From: Nectonema munidae
Lineage: Eukaryota > Nematomorpha > Nectonematoida > Nectonematidae
Length of the DNA: 64,000 nucleotides
Assembly: GCA_030549495.1 (NCBI GenBank)
Contig: JAUIRK010000875.1
Location: forward strand, 124,001-188,000
Direction of reading: 5' to 3'
Under the pieces are notes generated by a model. It had not been told where the DNA came from, did no database searches, and worked only from the letters and a program-made list of their open reading frames with translations. The position numbers were made by a program, and so were the translations under genes. Shown one piece after another: positions 11,626 to 22,168 of this stretch (the stretch's first letter is position 1; every line of letters starts with the position of its first letter).

Positions 11626-12088
11626 GACTACAATTTAATGTTTAATTTAATATCATATGTGTAAATTATTGTTATTATTATTACCAAAAAGTAAAATTTT
11701 TTTTAATTATATTCTTATTTTCCAATTAAATTTTGCCATAATAGTACTACATATTAGAAATAATTTTTTGAAAGTCGATATTAAAAATTCTATTTTATTG
11801 ATAGCATAAAAATATCTTATACAAATGTAAATAAAAAGATGGATTTTTTAATGAATGAAAGAGAATATGTCTCTTGTAGATCTGCTGGGTAGTATATACA
11901 AGTTCCTTGAGATCTGAGGAGACGAATTTCTCACAGTTACGAGTAGTCAGTTTAGCTGGGAGCATCTGACATACACACACTATGACAAACACAGAATCGT
12001 TTTCTCATATTGATAAATATTATCAACTAACCTATTTTATTTTTTAGCTGTCACAGAAGAAAAGATTGCATCACGATTTATATTTCGG

Positions 12089-12454
12089 CTACGGGTTCAC
12101 CTGTCTTGTCAATTTGTCTTTCACCTGTCTTGTCAATTTGTCTTTCACCTGTCTCCGTGTGGTGTGCGTTTGAAAGCCTTCTATAATGGCATCATGAAAC
12201 ATTTTCAATTGAAGCAGCATTTTGCAAAGCTGATCAAAAGAATCGTAGCTTCTTTTTCCAGGTAAAGTTATCCACTTTGAGGAGGATAAAGATAGAACAA
12301 GGCAGGACCTATCAGCATAAGGCACGCTCCCTATGTAATTGCTCTTCAGTTGGACTAGGCTAAGAAATCCGACACGATGGGCGAAAGTCTCCTTGGGAGT
12401 GTAAGGTATCTCCTTGTACAACAACGCCATTAAGAGCAGAATTGCTAAAAAGCC
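12089..12454 (-). CDS. Terminal exon of an unidentified host gene, hydrophobic start
   Basis: A strong minus-strand acceptor (TTTCCTTAGTGTTTTCAG) precedes 121 open codons ending in TAG. The first part is hydrophobic (FLAILLLMALL), consistent with a signal anchor or membrane segment. A well-composed stretch follows (HRVGFLSLVQLKSNYIGSV, WITLPGKRSYDSF). The C-terminus holds RQVKDKLT repeated by a 24-bp tandem repeat (12096-12150). A possible upstream donor, CCCAG|GTAAGC, lies at 12656. None of its frames joins cleanly without a stop, so the upstream exon is unresolved. No family is recognised. Composition is richer in G+C than the flanks. Confidence 0.5.
   Translation of the reverse strand, partial: GFLAILLLMALLYKEIPYTPKETFAHRVGFLSLVQLKSNYIGSVPYADRSCLVLSLSSSKWITLPGKRSYDSFDQLCKMLLQLKMFHDAIIEGFQTHTTRRQVKDKLTRQVKDKLTRQVNP
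12096..12150. repeat. 24-bp tandem repeat, about 2.3 copies
   Basis: The unit CACCTGTCTTGTCAATTTGT plus CTTT repeats in frame inside the terminal exon at 12089-12454. It gives a repeated RQVKDKLT on the minus strand. Confidence 0.8.
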
Positions 12455-13038
12455 TGAAAACACTAAGGAAAGTTAAAAAAAATATGCATTGGGCGTCAAG
12501 GGTGTCATCATCTAGTATTTTTCCTTCAAATTAATGTATCAACAAAACTGTTTGTCTCAAAAATTATTCAGCTTTAATACTCGCCTCCCCGGAAAGTTCT
12601 TCAGGGACGTCAGGCTGAACATAATAGCTTGCCTTTCAAAAAGAAACATGCTTACCTGGGTCTTTGAACTGCGGGAAGAAGTACGGTTGTTTTGAGTTTC
12701 AGATAAAAGGTGTACTTGCTCTGCTTTCACCAAGGAAAGATTTGAAAATCTTCAAAAATCTTGCTGATATTTTTATTGAACGATCAAAGTATCACTCACC
12801 CTAATCACTTGGAGGACGAGCCAGATGATATTTCTCTGATGTCAACACTAAAGACATTTAAATGAGGCTGACAAGAAACCCATTTTTATCTCAGAGGATG
12901 ATCTATCTTAGGGAATGCAAAATGATGGAGCTTAAACATGACTCTTCTGCAAAGTGAGTTTTTTTCACAAGATCTTGAAAATATGGGGATCCATTTTAAA
13001 CCAATGTTCCCAAAGGGAACGAAGATGAACTCTTACTT

Positions 13039-13518
13039 TTAACTCGTTAACGACCAAAATAAGTAGACTATATAGAGGGAAAAGCAGACAATTTGTATTA
13101 AAAAGAATTTATGAAAAGAGACGATTTGTATTTAAAAAAAATTATAAAAGCAGACGAGTTGTATTAAAAAGAATTTATGAAAGGAGAGGATTTGTATTAA
13201 AAAATTATAAAAGCAGACAATTTGTATTAAAAAGAATTTATAAAAGCAGACAATTTGTATTAAAAAGAATTTATGAAAGGAGACGATTTGTATTAAAAAA
13301 AAATTATAAAAGCAGACAATTTGTATTAAAAAGAATTTATGAAAGGAGACGGTTTGTATTAAAAAAGTATAAAAGCAGACGATTTGTATTAAAAGGAATT
13401 TATGAAAGGAAAGGAATTGTATTAAAAAAATTATAAAAGCAGACGATTTGTATTAAAAAGAATTTATAAAAGCAGGCGATTTGTAATAAAAAGAATTTAT
13501 AAAAGAAAACAATTTGTA
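13039..13518. repeat. Minisatellite grown from the interior of a TTAA MITE
   Basis: The block starts with an element end, TTAACTCGTTAACGACC, close to the MITE at 21520. It then repeats a unit of roughly 30-33 bp about fourteen times. The unit reads AAAAGCAGACGATTTGTATT followed by AAAAAGAATTTAT, with G/A variants (GACAA, GACGG, GGAGG). The words GCAGACGATTT and AAAAGCAGACGA are interior MITE words. The right side abuts the next MITE directly. Confidence 0.75.
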
Positions 13519-13610
13519 TTAACCCATTTACGACCAATGTTATTTTGGAACAAATATTATTGTTGTTTTTAAGATTGAAATATTGTTGTTGTTGGTGGTA
13601 AATGGGTTAA
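13519..13610. mobile_element. TTAA-flanked MITE, short 92-bp form
   Basis: The ends are TTAACCCATTTACGACCAAT and, inverted, TTAACCCATTTACCACCAAC. The interior is a TTGTTGTT-rich 50 bp unlike the 139-bp form. Its right TTAA (13607-13610) is shared with the next copy. Confidence 0.7.
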
Positions 13611-13743
13611 CCCATTAAGTACCATAGAAATCAGACGATATCTAAAAAAAACGCAGACGATTTATATTCAGTCATTCAAAAAAGCAGACGAAGATGAAAT
13701 TACTTATGTTCCCAAATGGGAGCATTGGGAATTAGTGGGATAA
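13607..13743 (+). mobile_element. TTAA MITE, GTACCATAGAAATC subfamily
   Basis: The element starts TTAACCCATTAAGTACCATA. The interior matches the 139-bp family (GACGATATCTAAAAAAAACG, AGCAGACGAAGATGAAATTA). The right end is decayed (AGTGGGATAA). The same subfamily occurs inverted at 31126-31263 and 34952-35086. Confidence 0.7.
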
Positions 13744-14474
13744 AAAGAATTTATAAAAGCAATTTGTATTAAAAAGAATTAATGAAATTAAATAGGAATT
13801 ATTTAAAGTTGTCTGTTTTTTCGGTACTAAATGGGTATGCGTGAGGTACTAGCGCATTTAAAATCCTTATTCTGTTTTCCCCAATACACATTTGTTAGTC
13901 TGGATTTTAAAATTTAATCACAATCAAACTCAAAGCATCAAATGGACTTGATTTGGAATCTAACATATGTTAAGTGCTTGGAAAACGAACTCTTATATTG
14001 ATACACAAAAAAGTTTACATATAGTAAATATTCGCACTCTGTGTTGACTACTCCTTCCTTCGTAAACATGAGTGGGGATAATCTAGATGGTTGAAGTGGA
14101 TTCAGGAGGAAAAAAAGCTTGGGAATCACTAACTTAAAGACACTTGAAACAAAAAAATTTCTATTCTCCATAGTAATGCAAGCTAGATAGACGTACATTG
14201 AGTAAAAGTCATGTGCGATTATTGTTTTGCTAGTAATCCAGAGATGCAATAGACATTGTCATGTTAATCAGTGATCAAGTTATTTGATATAAATTTAGTT
14301 TCAAGTATTCGTCTTCTTTATTTCAATCTTGTTTCACATGCACTTTAGGTTTTTCAAATCTTTGCATCATTTCAAGTATTTTTATTATCCATATTCCAAA
14401 AGGCTTGGATTTGGTTACTTTCAAGCTATTTAACTTTTTTTAATTTCTTAAAATAAATGACCGAAAACAGACTC

Positions 14475-14492
14475 TTTATTTGGAATTTTATT
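14475..14492 (-). promoter_or_regulatory. Polyadenylation signals AATAAA (two) of the exon at 14561
   Basis: Two AATAAA words on the minus strand (14487-14492 and 14475-14480) lie about 70-85 bases after the stop of the candidate terminal exon. Confidence 0.4.
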
Positions 14493-14560
14493 TAAAAAGT
14501 AAAACTTTGTAAAAAATAATCTCTATAAATTTTCTGGTGGTAAATATTGCGAGACAGATT

Positions 14561-14672
14561 TCAGCATTCTTTAAGTGCAATAATTGCCAAAATGTGTTCA
14601 AAAGTAAGCAAGGCCTTTTCATCAGCAATTTTTTGTTTGGGTGAATAATCATGAGAACCAGAAAACAAGACA
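14561..14672 (-). CDS. Short terminal exon of an unidentified host gene
   Basis: A near-ideal acceptor (TTTCCTTATTTTTCAG) is followed by 112 bases that are open in the +1 frame and end in TGA. The encoded tail of about 36 residues (VLFSGSHDYSPKQK..., LTFEHILAIIALKEC) is hydrophilic and then helical, unlike random AT-rich translation. AATAAA signals follow. A longer open frame in another phase (14488-14673) is probably a shadow. Upstream exons were not assigned; the ORF at 14897-15214 could be one. Confidence 0.45.
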
Positions 14673-14896
14673 CTGAAAAATAAGGAAATTGTAAGTACTC
14701 AAAATTTGATTATCCTAACAAACGTTTACTACTCAATTTTTGATAACGAAAATTTCAAGACAACTTTCCTGATAAACCTTAGATTCAGCACCCTAAAATA
14801 TTTTTTTCTGAAGACACATGGCTTCAAAAAATGCAAAAAACTTTTATGATCGGTTCAGTTTTACGAATACGCTCCCTCGAAATTTTCTTTTCAGCG

Positions 14897-15214
14897 TCAG
14901 TATGTGCAATGTAGAGGGCTTCCTTTTTTTGTTTGAAAAATGGGAGCTTTTTTTTTTGTAAATTTTTGTATTAAATGGACGCACATATTCATAACTTTCG
15001 ATTTAACCTCATCTTTTCGTTGAGTCATTGCGCCAGCTTTTCCCATTGACGAAGTACTTTCATCACAAGTATATCCGCAATAGCGCCATTGTAGTTCACA
15101 TGCTTTTCGCGTTTCATCGAATCGCCTTTCAGGTAGAAGAAATATCTTAGAAAAGCCCACTTTGTTGGTAGTTGGTTTGGTGAAAAGGATGTAACGTATT
15201 TCGCCAGGAGTCAA
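14897..15214 (-). CDS. Unidentified ORF of about 105 codons
   Basis: The frame is open from about 15214 to a stop at 14897, with near-average coding composition in an AT-rich setting. It contains motifs such as FTKPTTNKVGFSKIFLLPE and CELQWRYCGYTCDE. Four Cys cluster in the middle and a basic stretch (KFTKKKAP) lies near the end. No good ATG opens it, so it may be an exon or a decayed transposon frame. I do not recognise the family. The rest of 14700-15600 shows nothing else. Confidence 0.3.
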   Translation of the reverse strand: MTPGEIRYILFTKPTTNKVGFSKIFLLPERRFDETRKACELQWRYCGYTCDESTSSMGKAGAMTQRKDEVKSKVMNMCVHLIQKFTKKKAPIFQTKKGSPLHCTY

Positions 15215-15603
15215 ATTTCTCGATCATCATAACGAAGCGAGTAGCTATAATAAGGGCCAATGGTTTCGCCATTATTTTGCCAATTGGCCAGTTAAAATTA
15301 GTCTATATGAGCAAAATTACAGGAGGTTGGATTTTTTCTGCGATGCCCGAATTTCGGCAGCGATCGGCATATAAAGTGTGGTCTTTTATATCGGCTTTAG
15401 GAGTAACTTTCAAACAAAGATAAATTGATATTTCCAAATTGTACTTGCATATCTCTAATACGTGATAGTTGAAGCTATTTCTAAGCGGCTTGAATGAAAA
15501 TTGTATTACATATCAGCATCAGTTGCAGCTACATTTATACGAAAACCGTGCATATGTTGTACGTTTGCAAAAAATCTCAGATACTCTAAAATGCGCGATG
15601 AGC

Positions 15604-15742
15604 TTAACCCATTTAAGACCAAGCAAAGCAGACGATATCTAAAAAAAACGCAGACGATTTATATTCAAAATCATTGAAAAAAGCAGACGAAGATGAAATT
15701 ACTTATGTTCCAAAATAGGAACATTGGTCGTAAATGGGTTAA
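15604..15742 (+). mobile_element. TTAA-flanked 139-bp MITE (reference copy)
   Basis: The left end is TTAACCCATTTAAGACCA, and the right end inverted is TTAACCCATTTACGACCA (17 of 18 match). GCAGACGA occurs three times inside. The copy at 20789-20927 differs from it at one base by eye. TTAA plus CCC ends are the signature of piggyBac-type elements. Confidence 0.85.
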
Positions 15743-16480
15743 AGTGAAAGATGGACGGAAAAATTTTTAACATTTGAATTAAAATAAAATAACATATATT
15801 TAACAATGTTATTCGCATTAAAATTTCGATCTTTAGCCAATAGCTTCCTTTTCAACATCGAAAAAGATCTTTCAACCGATGTTGTGGTTGATTGGCATTT
15901 TGGAGAAGGAGATACTCACTGGGTGAAACATTATGATTTTGCATAATTTTGGAAATGTCATTTTTTTCAAACCTTTTTTTCATATAACTTTCAATTCCAC
16001 ATACGTCTTGGTTGAATTTCAAGTCGTTAAACAATTGTTGAGCATTTTCAATTGAAAAACTTGAGGACTGCGATTTTTCGACAATAAATTATTTAATTAA
16101 AATATTAAATAAATTAATAATTGTTTAATATTGATATTTAAAACTAATGTTAAATTTTAATATTTTTTTCCATTTTAAGTTACCTGAGTACGAAAAAAAG
16201 CTTAAACTGGGTGTTTAAAAAAAATTTTTTCTTACTATTGATTTTGTGAAAACATTTTTTCTCAAATCGGATTTTTCGATTTTTATTTTTGAAATTTGAA
16301 AGATTTGAAAAAAATTTGACTTTATGAATTTTTTTTGACATATCGAATTTTTATTGACTTTATTGACTTAATAAAAATTATATTTTGAAAGAAAATTAGG
16401 TGCTGAATCGAATGAGCATAGTTAGAAATCGCCTAGTTCAGCGCAAATTTTTTTTTACTTTATTGACTTTTGTTCCCCTG
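15743..16480 (-). mobile_element. hAT relic with C-terminal dimerisation region
   Basis: On the minus strand a frame reads SVERSFSMLKRKLLAKDRNF followed by a YMLFYF-type helix, a hAT C-terminal dimerisation motif. Upstream in another frame lie residues of the same protein (NHNVSPSEYLL), so at least one frameshift is present. The right end is a hAT TIR: inverted it reads CAGGGGAACAAAAGTCAATA, followed by repeated GTCAATAAAG words. The element at 57876-59053 has the same TIR and repeats, so the two are one family. The left end is lost or overwritten by the MITE at 15604. Base runs are very A/T-rich between 16080 and 16400. Confidence 0.6.
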
Positions 16481-18240
16481 CTAATAAGCTAGAAACTTGA
16501 AACATAACGAAAAATTACATTTTCTTGCTTTCTTTGAAAAAATAATGGTAAGCCTTTTACATTCTTATAAATTATCTGTTACTGTTCTTATAAAGGTGAA
16601 GGTGAATTAAAAAAGCATATATGAAAGAAAATTGGAGCTTTTGAATTTTTAAAGATTAGGCTCTCGCAAAGCAATTCTAGAATTGTTATAATTGAGCTCA
16701 TCGCTATCAAACAAAGGTTTGTTTTTCTTATAAAGAAACGTTGGAGCTAGGTAGGAATGCATCGTTCAGATAGTTATCGATACGATAATATTGAAATAAT
16801 TATCGTACTTTCATTGACAATAACTATACTTTTGGTAAAGGAGTTTAAACTCTGAAACTGTGCTTAAGTATTTCTAGAACAATAAGATGTCCAACTTTCT
16901 TCTAGTTATATACATTTTTCAATAGTTGAAAAACTTTTGAATCGTATAAAATTGAAAAAAGATTAAAAAAAATTAATAAATCGTTCGTCTTCAAGTTTAA
17001 AAAATAGTATGTGTATGCGAATAAAACTTGGCTTTTTAACTCGATTAGCAACCCTAATTATTGAAAAGATTGAGCTGAACCCTTTTCAGGAAATATTCAT
17101 TCCCAGTAATTGTCAATTTTTGTAAAAATTATGAAAGGCTATATCGATTTTGAAGCAAAAAAAAGTATTAAAGTGGTACAAAATTTGCTTTCTCACTGAA
17201 AACACTACATGTCATCTTCACGCGCTTACCTTTATCGAAATAAAGAGAGAAAAATCCTTTCCTTGGAGGCGAGGATAAAAGAAGAACGCATAGAGAGAAT
17301 ATGAAGAGGGAAAACAAGTGAGGCTATTTTTAAAAATGAAATTTACCTTCTCTCCGTTGTAATTCAGGAATGAGAGTATTGATATTTGATAAACAATACC
17401 TTTAGTAAGAGATACATAAAATTAAAATAATAACATCTTTACAACATCAACATCATCAGCAGTGTAGCATCATGGTTTACTCACATCATCATCATCATCA
17501 TTATTATAGCATAAAACAGAAAGTGGTGACTTGAATGGAAAGAGGGTAATCAATAAATAATAAGATAAATGCACATTTATGAGATAAAATACACGCAACA
17601 AAATATTGCTGATCAATATAGTTGCATTCTTTCTTCTACTAAAAGTATGATACAAGAGCAAAAGAAATTTCAAAAATATAAAATAAGGGTGATGATTAGT
17701 AGCATCAAAAGAGGACTTAAAAATCCATTAAAATTGACCTTCTTTATAACTTTCTTGCATTGCCAAATCTGACTGAATAATGTTCACTAGAAAATGTGCC
17801 GAGATTATTACTAAGTTGTACTTTTTTAGTGAAATTAAGATTATATAGAGTTGGTTTCCTTTTTTGCTCGATTTATGCTAAAAATATATGAAAGAACTGA
17901 AAAAGCTTTAGAGTAACCAAATCAAAGTCTTTTGAAATAAGAATACAATAAATTCTTGAACGTAGGCAAATAATGCTAAAAACTTGAAGTGAAAATAAAA
18001 CAAGTTTGAAATTTGACACTCTTTATATTAAAATATTCGAAATAAGAAATATTTATATCAAATATGGTAGGACAAATCAATATAGTAGGATTTTTTGATT
18101 ATGACACAACATTTTCAGTGTTCTTGGGATTTGAATCAAAATACAAATGATCCTGGACATGATTTTGGCCGTGCTATCTGTAATGATTTCCCCCTTAACT
18201 GTTCGCTGTTTATGGAATTTTAAATCTCTTATACTTCTAG
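16481..18240. other. AT-rich DNA without supported genes
   Basis: A CAT/ATC simple repeat sits at about 17455-17505. Short ORFs on both strands (17470-17772) have no features and look random. Confidence 0.35.
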
Positions 18241-18274
18241 CATTTACAAACAGCCATCTCACGAGTTTTTTTAA

Positions 18275-19800
18275 TTTGCAACACTAGGTCACTTTACTAA
18301 TTTCCAAATCAATTTCCTAAAACTTTATGAGCTTGACCATAAAATTGAAGTCGTCGTATGGCGCTTTAATTACATTAGGACAAGTAAACCATCCAAGAAC
18401 GTAGATAAGAGCTAGAAAAACGCATATTCTTGTTATAGAGTTAATTTGTGACAATTCCATTTTAAACTCTTTTTGAAACATAAAAATTTTAAAAGCATAA
18501 ATTGCTTTAGATATCCATCTTGCATGGCTGACGGCACCAGGTCTACAAAATAATATTTCATTGCCATGAACTTCACCAATAAATATTAATGTGAGTTCTA
18601 GTAGCTCTTTATAATCAACTCTTAACTAGTTATTTTGAGAAAGATGATATTTGACAAATTTAGAAATTTCACAGCGATCATAATCAGAAATTTTATCTCT
18701 GCCTGTTATATACTTTTTCTATTGCGTGCCAATTTTTCTTGAATTTTTTGAAGAGAATCATATCAGGAGCAGAAGTGGGTTTCATTAGTAAATCAAAACA
18801 ACTTCAAAACTAGCTCAAAAATATGACGCCTACAAGGTAAATATAACAATTCACGCTTTAACATTTTTTGAATAATTGTGCATACACCATTCTTTTGACC
18901 TGTGTTGCTAGCTGTTGTATCAAAGCAAAGTGCTTGAACGTTATCTAAAATATTCCAATTTTCAATTGCTTGATATATTGCTAATACTTGATTTTCTCCA
19001 GAGCTTGATTTAATTTTGGGAATTTCCAGCAATTGTTCTTTTCCATGAAATGTTAGCAATACTATCGAATTTTTTCATCCCAATGCAAAATAAAATCTTA
19101 GCATTCATTTAAATAGGAAGTTTGTCTAATATGATGGGTCCTTTCTTCTCTAAATTTTTTTCTTAATCTTTGAAAAGAAGTGCGATTTATTATAAGATTT
19201 TATGTAGAAAAGCAGCAGCTGATATCAAAATATGCATTCCATTTATGTCACTAATTTTGCATCTGTCAAAAACCTCAGCCAGATGAGAAGTAAAAAAAAT
19301 CGCAAGTTCCTCTAACATTAACTTTTTTAGCTTCAGTTGTTTTTTCAAAGATTTTTCTACTTCTGAAGAAAGATCAGTTTCATCACTGTGAATGTTTTGT
19401 TTAGATTTCATTTCCTCTTCAGAAATTTCCCATTTTTCCCCTCTTTCAACTTCCTTCATTTTTCTCTTTAATAATATTTCTTCTTTATGCAATAACTTTT
19501 GAGCTAATCCAGTCATAGAACCGGTTCGACCTTTTTGACGTTGAAGATTTTTCATCCTCTTCGATTTTTATTTGAGACAAAGCATCCAAATGGGCTATAT
19601 CGAATAAATCATATATTCTTTCGATAAAGCTATCTTTTTTGCCTTTTCTTTGGCAGAAGATCTGTTAACATTTTTTTGTAAATCTTTGCATTCTTCGTAG
19701 AATTTAAGCAGCTTTTTTTCAATTCTTTTGTGGGAATTCGAGCTTTCTGCCAAAAAATAAGGATTTCTTGAATTACTAATGCCGCACTTTATTTTTCAGT
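18275..19800 (-). mobile_element. Decayed transposase-like gene of the CFDTTASNTG type
   Basis: Read right to left on the minus strand: an N-terminal part (IAHMDALSQIKI-like words, then LQRQKGRTGSMTG at about 19530), a basic linker, LAEVFDRCKISDIN near 19260, a core at 18793-19059 with ALCFDTTASNTGQKNG and LLYLPCRRHIFELVL, and a decayed C-terminal part (GWFTCPNVIKAP-like) near 18370-18400. This motif order matches a multicopy protein family I know from cnidarian and arthropod genomes. It behaves like a DNA transposase with an RNase-H-like core, but I cannot assign it to a named superfamily. Several frame breaks are present. TIRs were not found. Confidence 0.55.
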
Positions 19801-20195
19801 GAGTTTTACAACTCTCATATTATTATTAAAAAAATACGCATAATGACTGACGATTTGAAGGTAATTTTGCTACAACAAAATTTCTTGAAGATAAAAATTC
19901 GAAATTACTTTCCGTTTTAAAATGTAGAGAATTTGAAGGAAAAATGAAAATAGTTTATTAAAACTAAATAAAATCAAAACAAAAAAATATAAAAATGTTT
20001 GAATTAAATTACATTTTCAAATTTTTTTGAATATATGTATATGCTTTCTCAATGGTTAACTTTAAAGTGATTAAGGGTCCATTTATACTTAACCAAACTC
20101 AATAAAATTTTACTTAAAAAGAAACAAAATTTTGGGTTAGGAAACTTTTTTACAAAAATCAAAAAATAAGGGCCACCCTATTGCAACACTATTCA

Positions 20196-20452
20196 TTAGA
20201 GGTGTATCGGATGTGAAATTTTTTGTATCCACGGATGCTGATACGGATTCAGATATCATAATTGCTATTCTAAGCAAACGCAAGTTTTATACTTAAAAAT
20301 TTAGAGATGTCAATGTATAATGCATATGTGTTATCATAAAGGCGTACTTATCACAAAAATTTTGAAAAAAGTCGGATGTAGAAGCCTAAATGATCCGCTA
20401 ATGAGTATGGTAAAAGGATGGGAAAATTTTTGGGGAAGCGGATAACATCTCT
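20196..20452. mobile_element. Possible MITE with TAGAGGTGT ends
   Basis: The left end TTAGAGGTGTATCGGATG and the inverted right end CTAGAGATGTTATCCGC are similar over about 15 positions, and GCTGATACGGATTC-type words lie inside. No clean target duplication is seen. Confidence 0.35.
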
Positions 20453-20788
20453 AGTTTCTACTACTAATATGCTAGTTTTTCTGATAGATATACTCGAATA
20501 ACATTAAACTTTTAATAGAACAATCGTTTTGATCAAGAAACAGAGACATACTTTTTAGGTCTATAACATTCTTATTAAATTGATCAAAGCATTGAATAAA
20601 ATGAACATTCAGATAAGATACCAACAACAATGCCAATCAACTATTCATATACGTCATCACCTCATTGAAACTAACAAAAGGGTCCTCGTTCAAAAAGTCC
20701 ATTAGCTTCTAGTTCTTTCATTCTCTATCTATTACATTACTGTTAGCAATCTCAGGTCATAATCGGAATTGTAAACAATATTTCTTAC

Positions 20789-20927
20789 TTAACCCATTTA
20801 AGACCAAGCAAAGCAGACGATATCTAAAAAAAACGCAGACGATTTATATTCAAAGTCATTGAAAAAAGCAGACGAAGATGAAATTACTTATGTTCCAAAA
20901 TAGGAACATTGGTCGTAAATGGGTTAA
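20789..20927 (+). mobile_element. TTAA-flanked 139-bp MITE, nearly identical to the one at 15604
   Basis: By eye the copy differs from 15604-15742 at a single base (CAAAGTCATT against CAAAATCATT), so both copies are recent or recently duplicated. The ORF at 20909-21151 starts inside its right end and is not likely to be a gene. Confidence 0.85.
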
Positions 20928-21267
20928 ACAAAGAAAAAATTATTCAAGTTTTAGCATTAAAAGAAACTGCTGTATATTTCTTAATTTGTGACTTAACGGT
21001 AACAATTAAGTTATTCGTTTTTAGGAAGGTCCATGCTTCGAGTTCTAAGCAAGGATCAAGGGAGCAAAAGAAGATTCATGAAAGTTTTCTAGATCAGCGA
21101 GAAAAATATAAATTATTTAATCATAAAAAAATGAAGAGCATTGCTTATTAGCAAAAAGACGATTGAGGATATAAAAATAAAGACATTTTTTAAATATTAA
21201 AATGATTAAATGAAACGATTAACATATAAAAAAGAAATGTATGGATTTTTAATTAAATATACAAGGG

Positions 21268-21338
21268 CTTACAAGCCTACTTTCCTCATAGTTCGACACA
21301 AGCGGTGCAAATGTGCCTTCTCGATTAAAACACCCCAA
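21268..21338 (+). mobile_element. SINE body fragment (TTACC-tailed family)
   Basis: The fragment holds the body words CAAGCCTACTTTCCTCATAG, GCGGTGCAAATGTGCC and TTCTCGATTAAAACACCCC without the tRNA-like head or tail. It is a truncated copy. Confidence 0.55.
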
Positions 21339-21519
21339 GATATATTTGCATTTACTTCTTTGTTTGAATATGAAACTTGTAGTACTTTGTTAGAAATTTA
21401 AAATTTAGAAATTGAAAGTATAAATTATAAGATATAATAATAGGTTTATAAAAAGAAATAAATTAAATATAACTTTGAGAAATATTCAAGATTTAATTAA
21501 TTTTATTTTAATAACCCGT

Positions 21520-21647
21520 TAACGACCAGAATAATCAGACGATATCTAATATAAAGCAGAAGATTTGTATTAAAGAGCATTGATAAACGCAAGCGATTTT
21601 ATTTTTGTAAAGTCGACATATGTCGACTGTGATCGATAACCAGTTAA
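21520..21647. mobile_element. Diverged TTAA MITE
   Basis: The ends are ATAACCCGTTAACGACC and, inverted, TTAACTGGTTATCGATC, with AATAATCAGACGATATC inside. The element is related to the start of the minisatellite at 13039. It contains the perfect 16-bp palindrome GTCGACATATGTCGAC (about 21612-21627). Confidence 0.6.
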
Positions 21648-21721
21648 ATTAAAACAAGGCTAAATAGTCAAGCTTTAAAAAACCTTTCATTTTAAAAAAC
21701 AGATTCATATAATCATTAGAT

Positions 21722-21850
21722 AGTCGGCAGATGGGCTAGTGGTGGAAACGTAGGGTCTCAATCCAGATGGTCTGGTTTCGAAACCCGATCGTGACTATCC
21801 CTACCATCTGTGCAGTTATGGAAGATTATTCTTCCCTTGTATACAATATC
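21722..21850 (+). mobile_element. Second tRNA-derived SINE-like unit
   Basis: The A-box-like TGGGCTAGTGG and B-box-like GGTTTCGAAACCC are spaced as in a tRNA, followed by a non-tRNA tail (CTTCCCTTGTATACAAT) and an A-rich end. It is unlike the TTACC-tailed family. It could be a decayed tRNA pseudogene. Confidence 0.45.
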
Positions 21851-22027
21851 GACAACTAAAAAAATATATATATTCTTAAACAGTCATGCTTAATAAACTA
21901 ATTCATAGTATGAAATAGATTTTGTATAATTTATAAATAAAGATATTCTGCATTTTTTAATGTTTAATTGATCGCACAAAATTAATAATTTAATGAAATA
22001 CTTTTTTTGAAAAATAATAAATGAATA

Positions 22028-22168
22028 AAGGTAAAGGTACAGTGGGCTGTTTTCATCGAGAAGGCACAATTGTGCCACTTATGATGAGGAAAGTAAGCTT
22101 AATAAAGGATCAAACCAAAGACCTGAAGTTAAGGAAACTCAGTATCTAACAAACCTTACTCACGCCCA
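22028..22168 (-). mobile_element. tRNA-derived SINE (TTACC-tailed family)
   Basis: Read on the minus strand: GGGCGTGAGTAAGGTTTGTT head, AAAACAGCCC body end, and a tail of TACCTTTACCTTT. The B box is decayed. Confidence 0.6.

Noticed and set aside
11795-11992. Minus-strand ORF with a possible acceptor (TGTGTGTATGTCAG)
   Set aside because: The middle looks protein-like (KFVSSDLKELVYTTQQ), but no convincing donor or partner exon was found.
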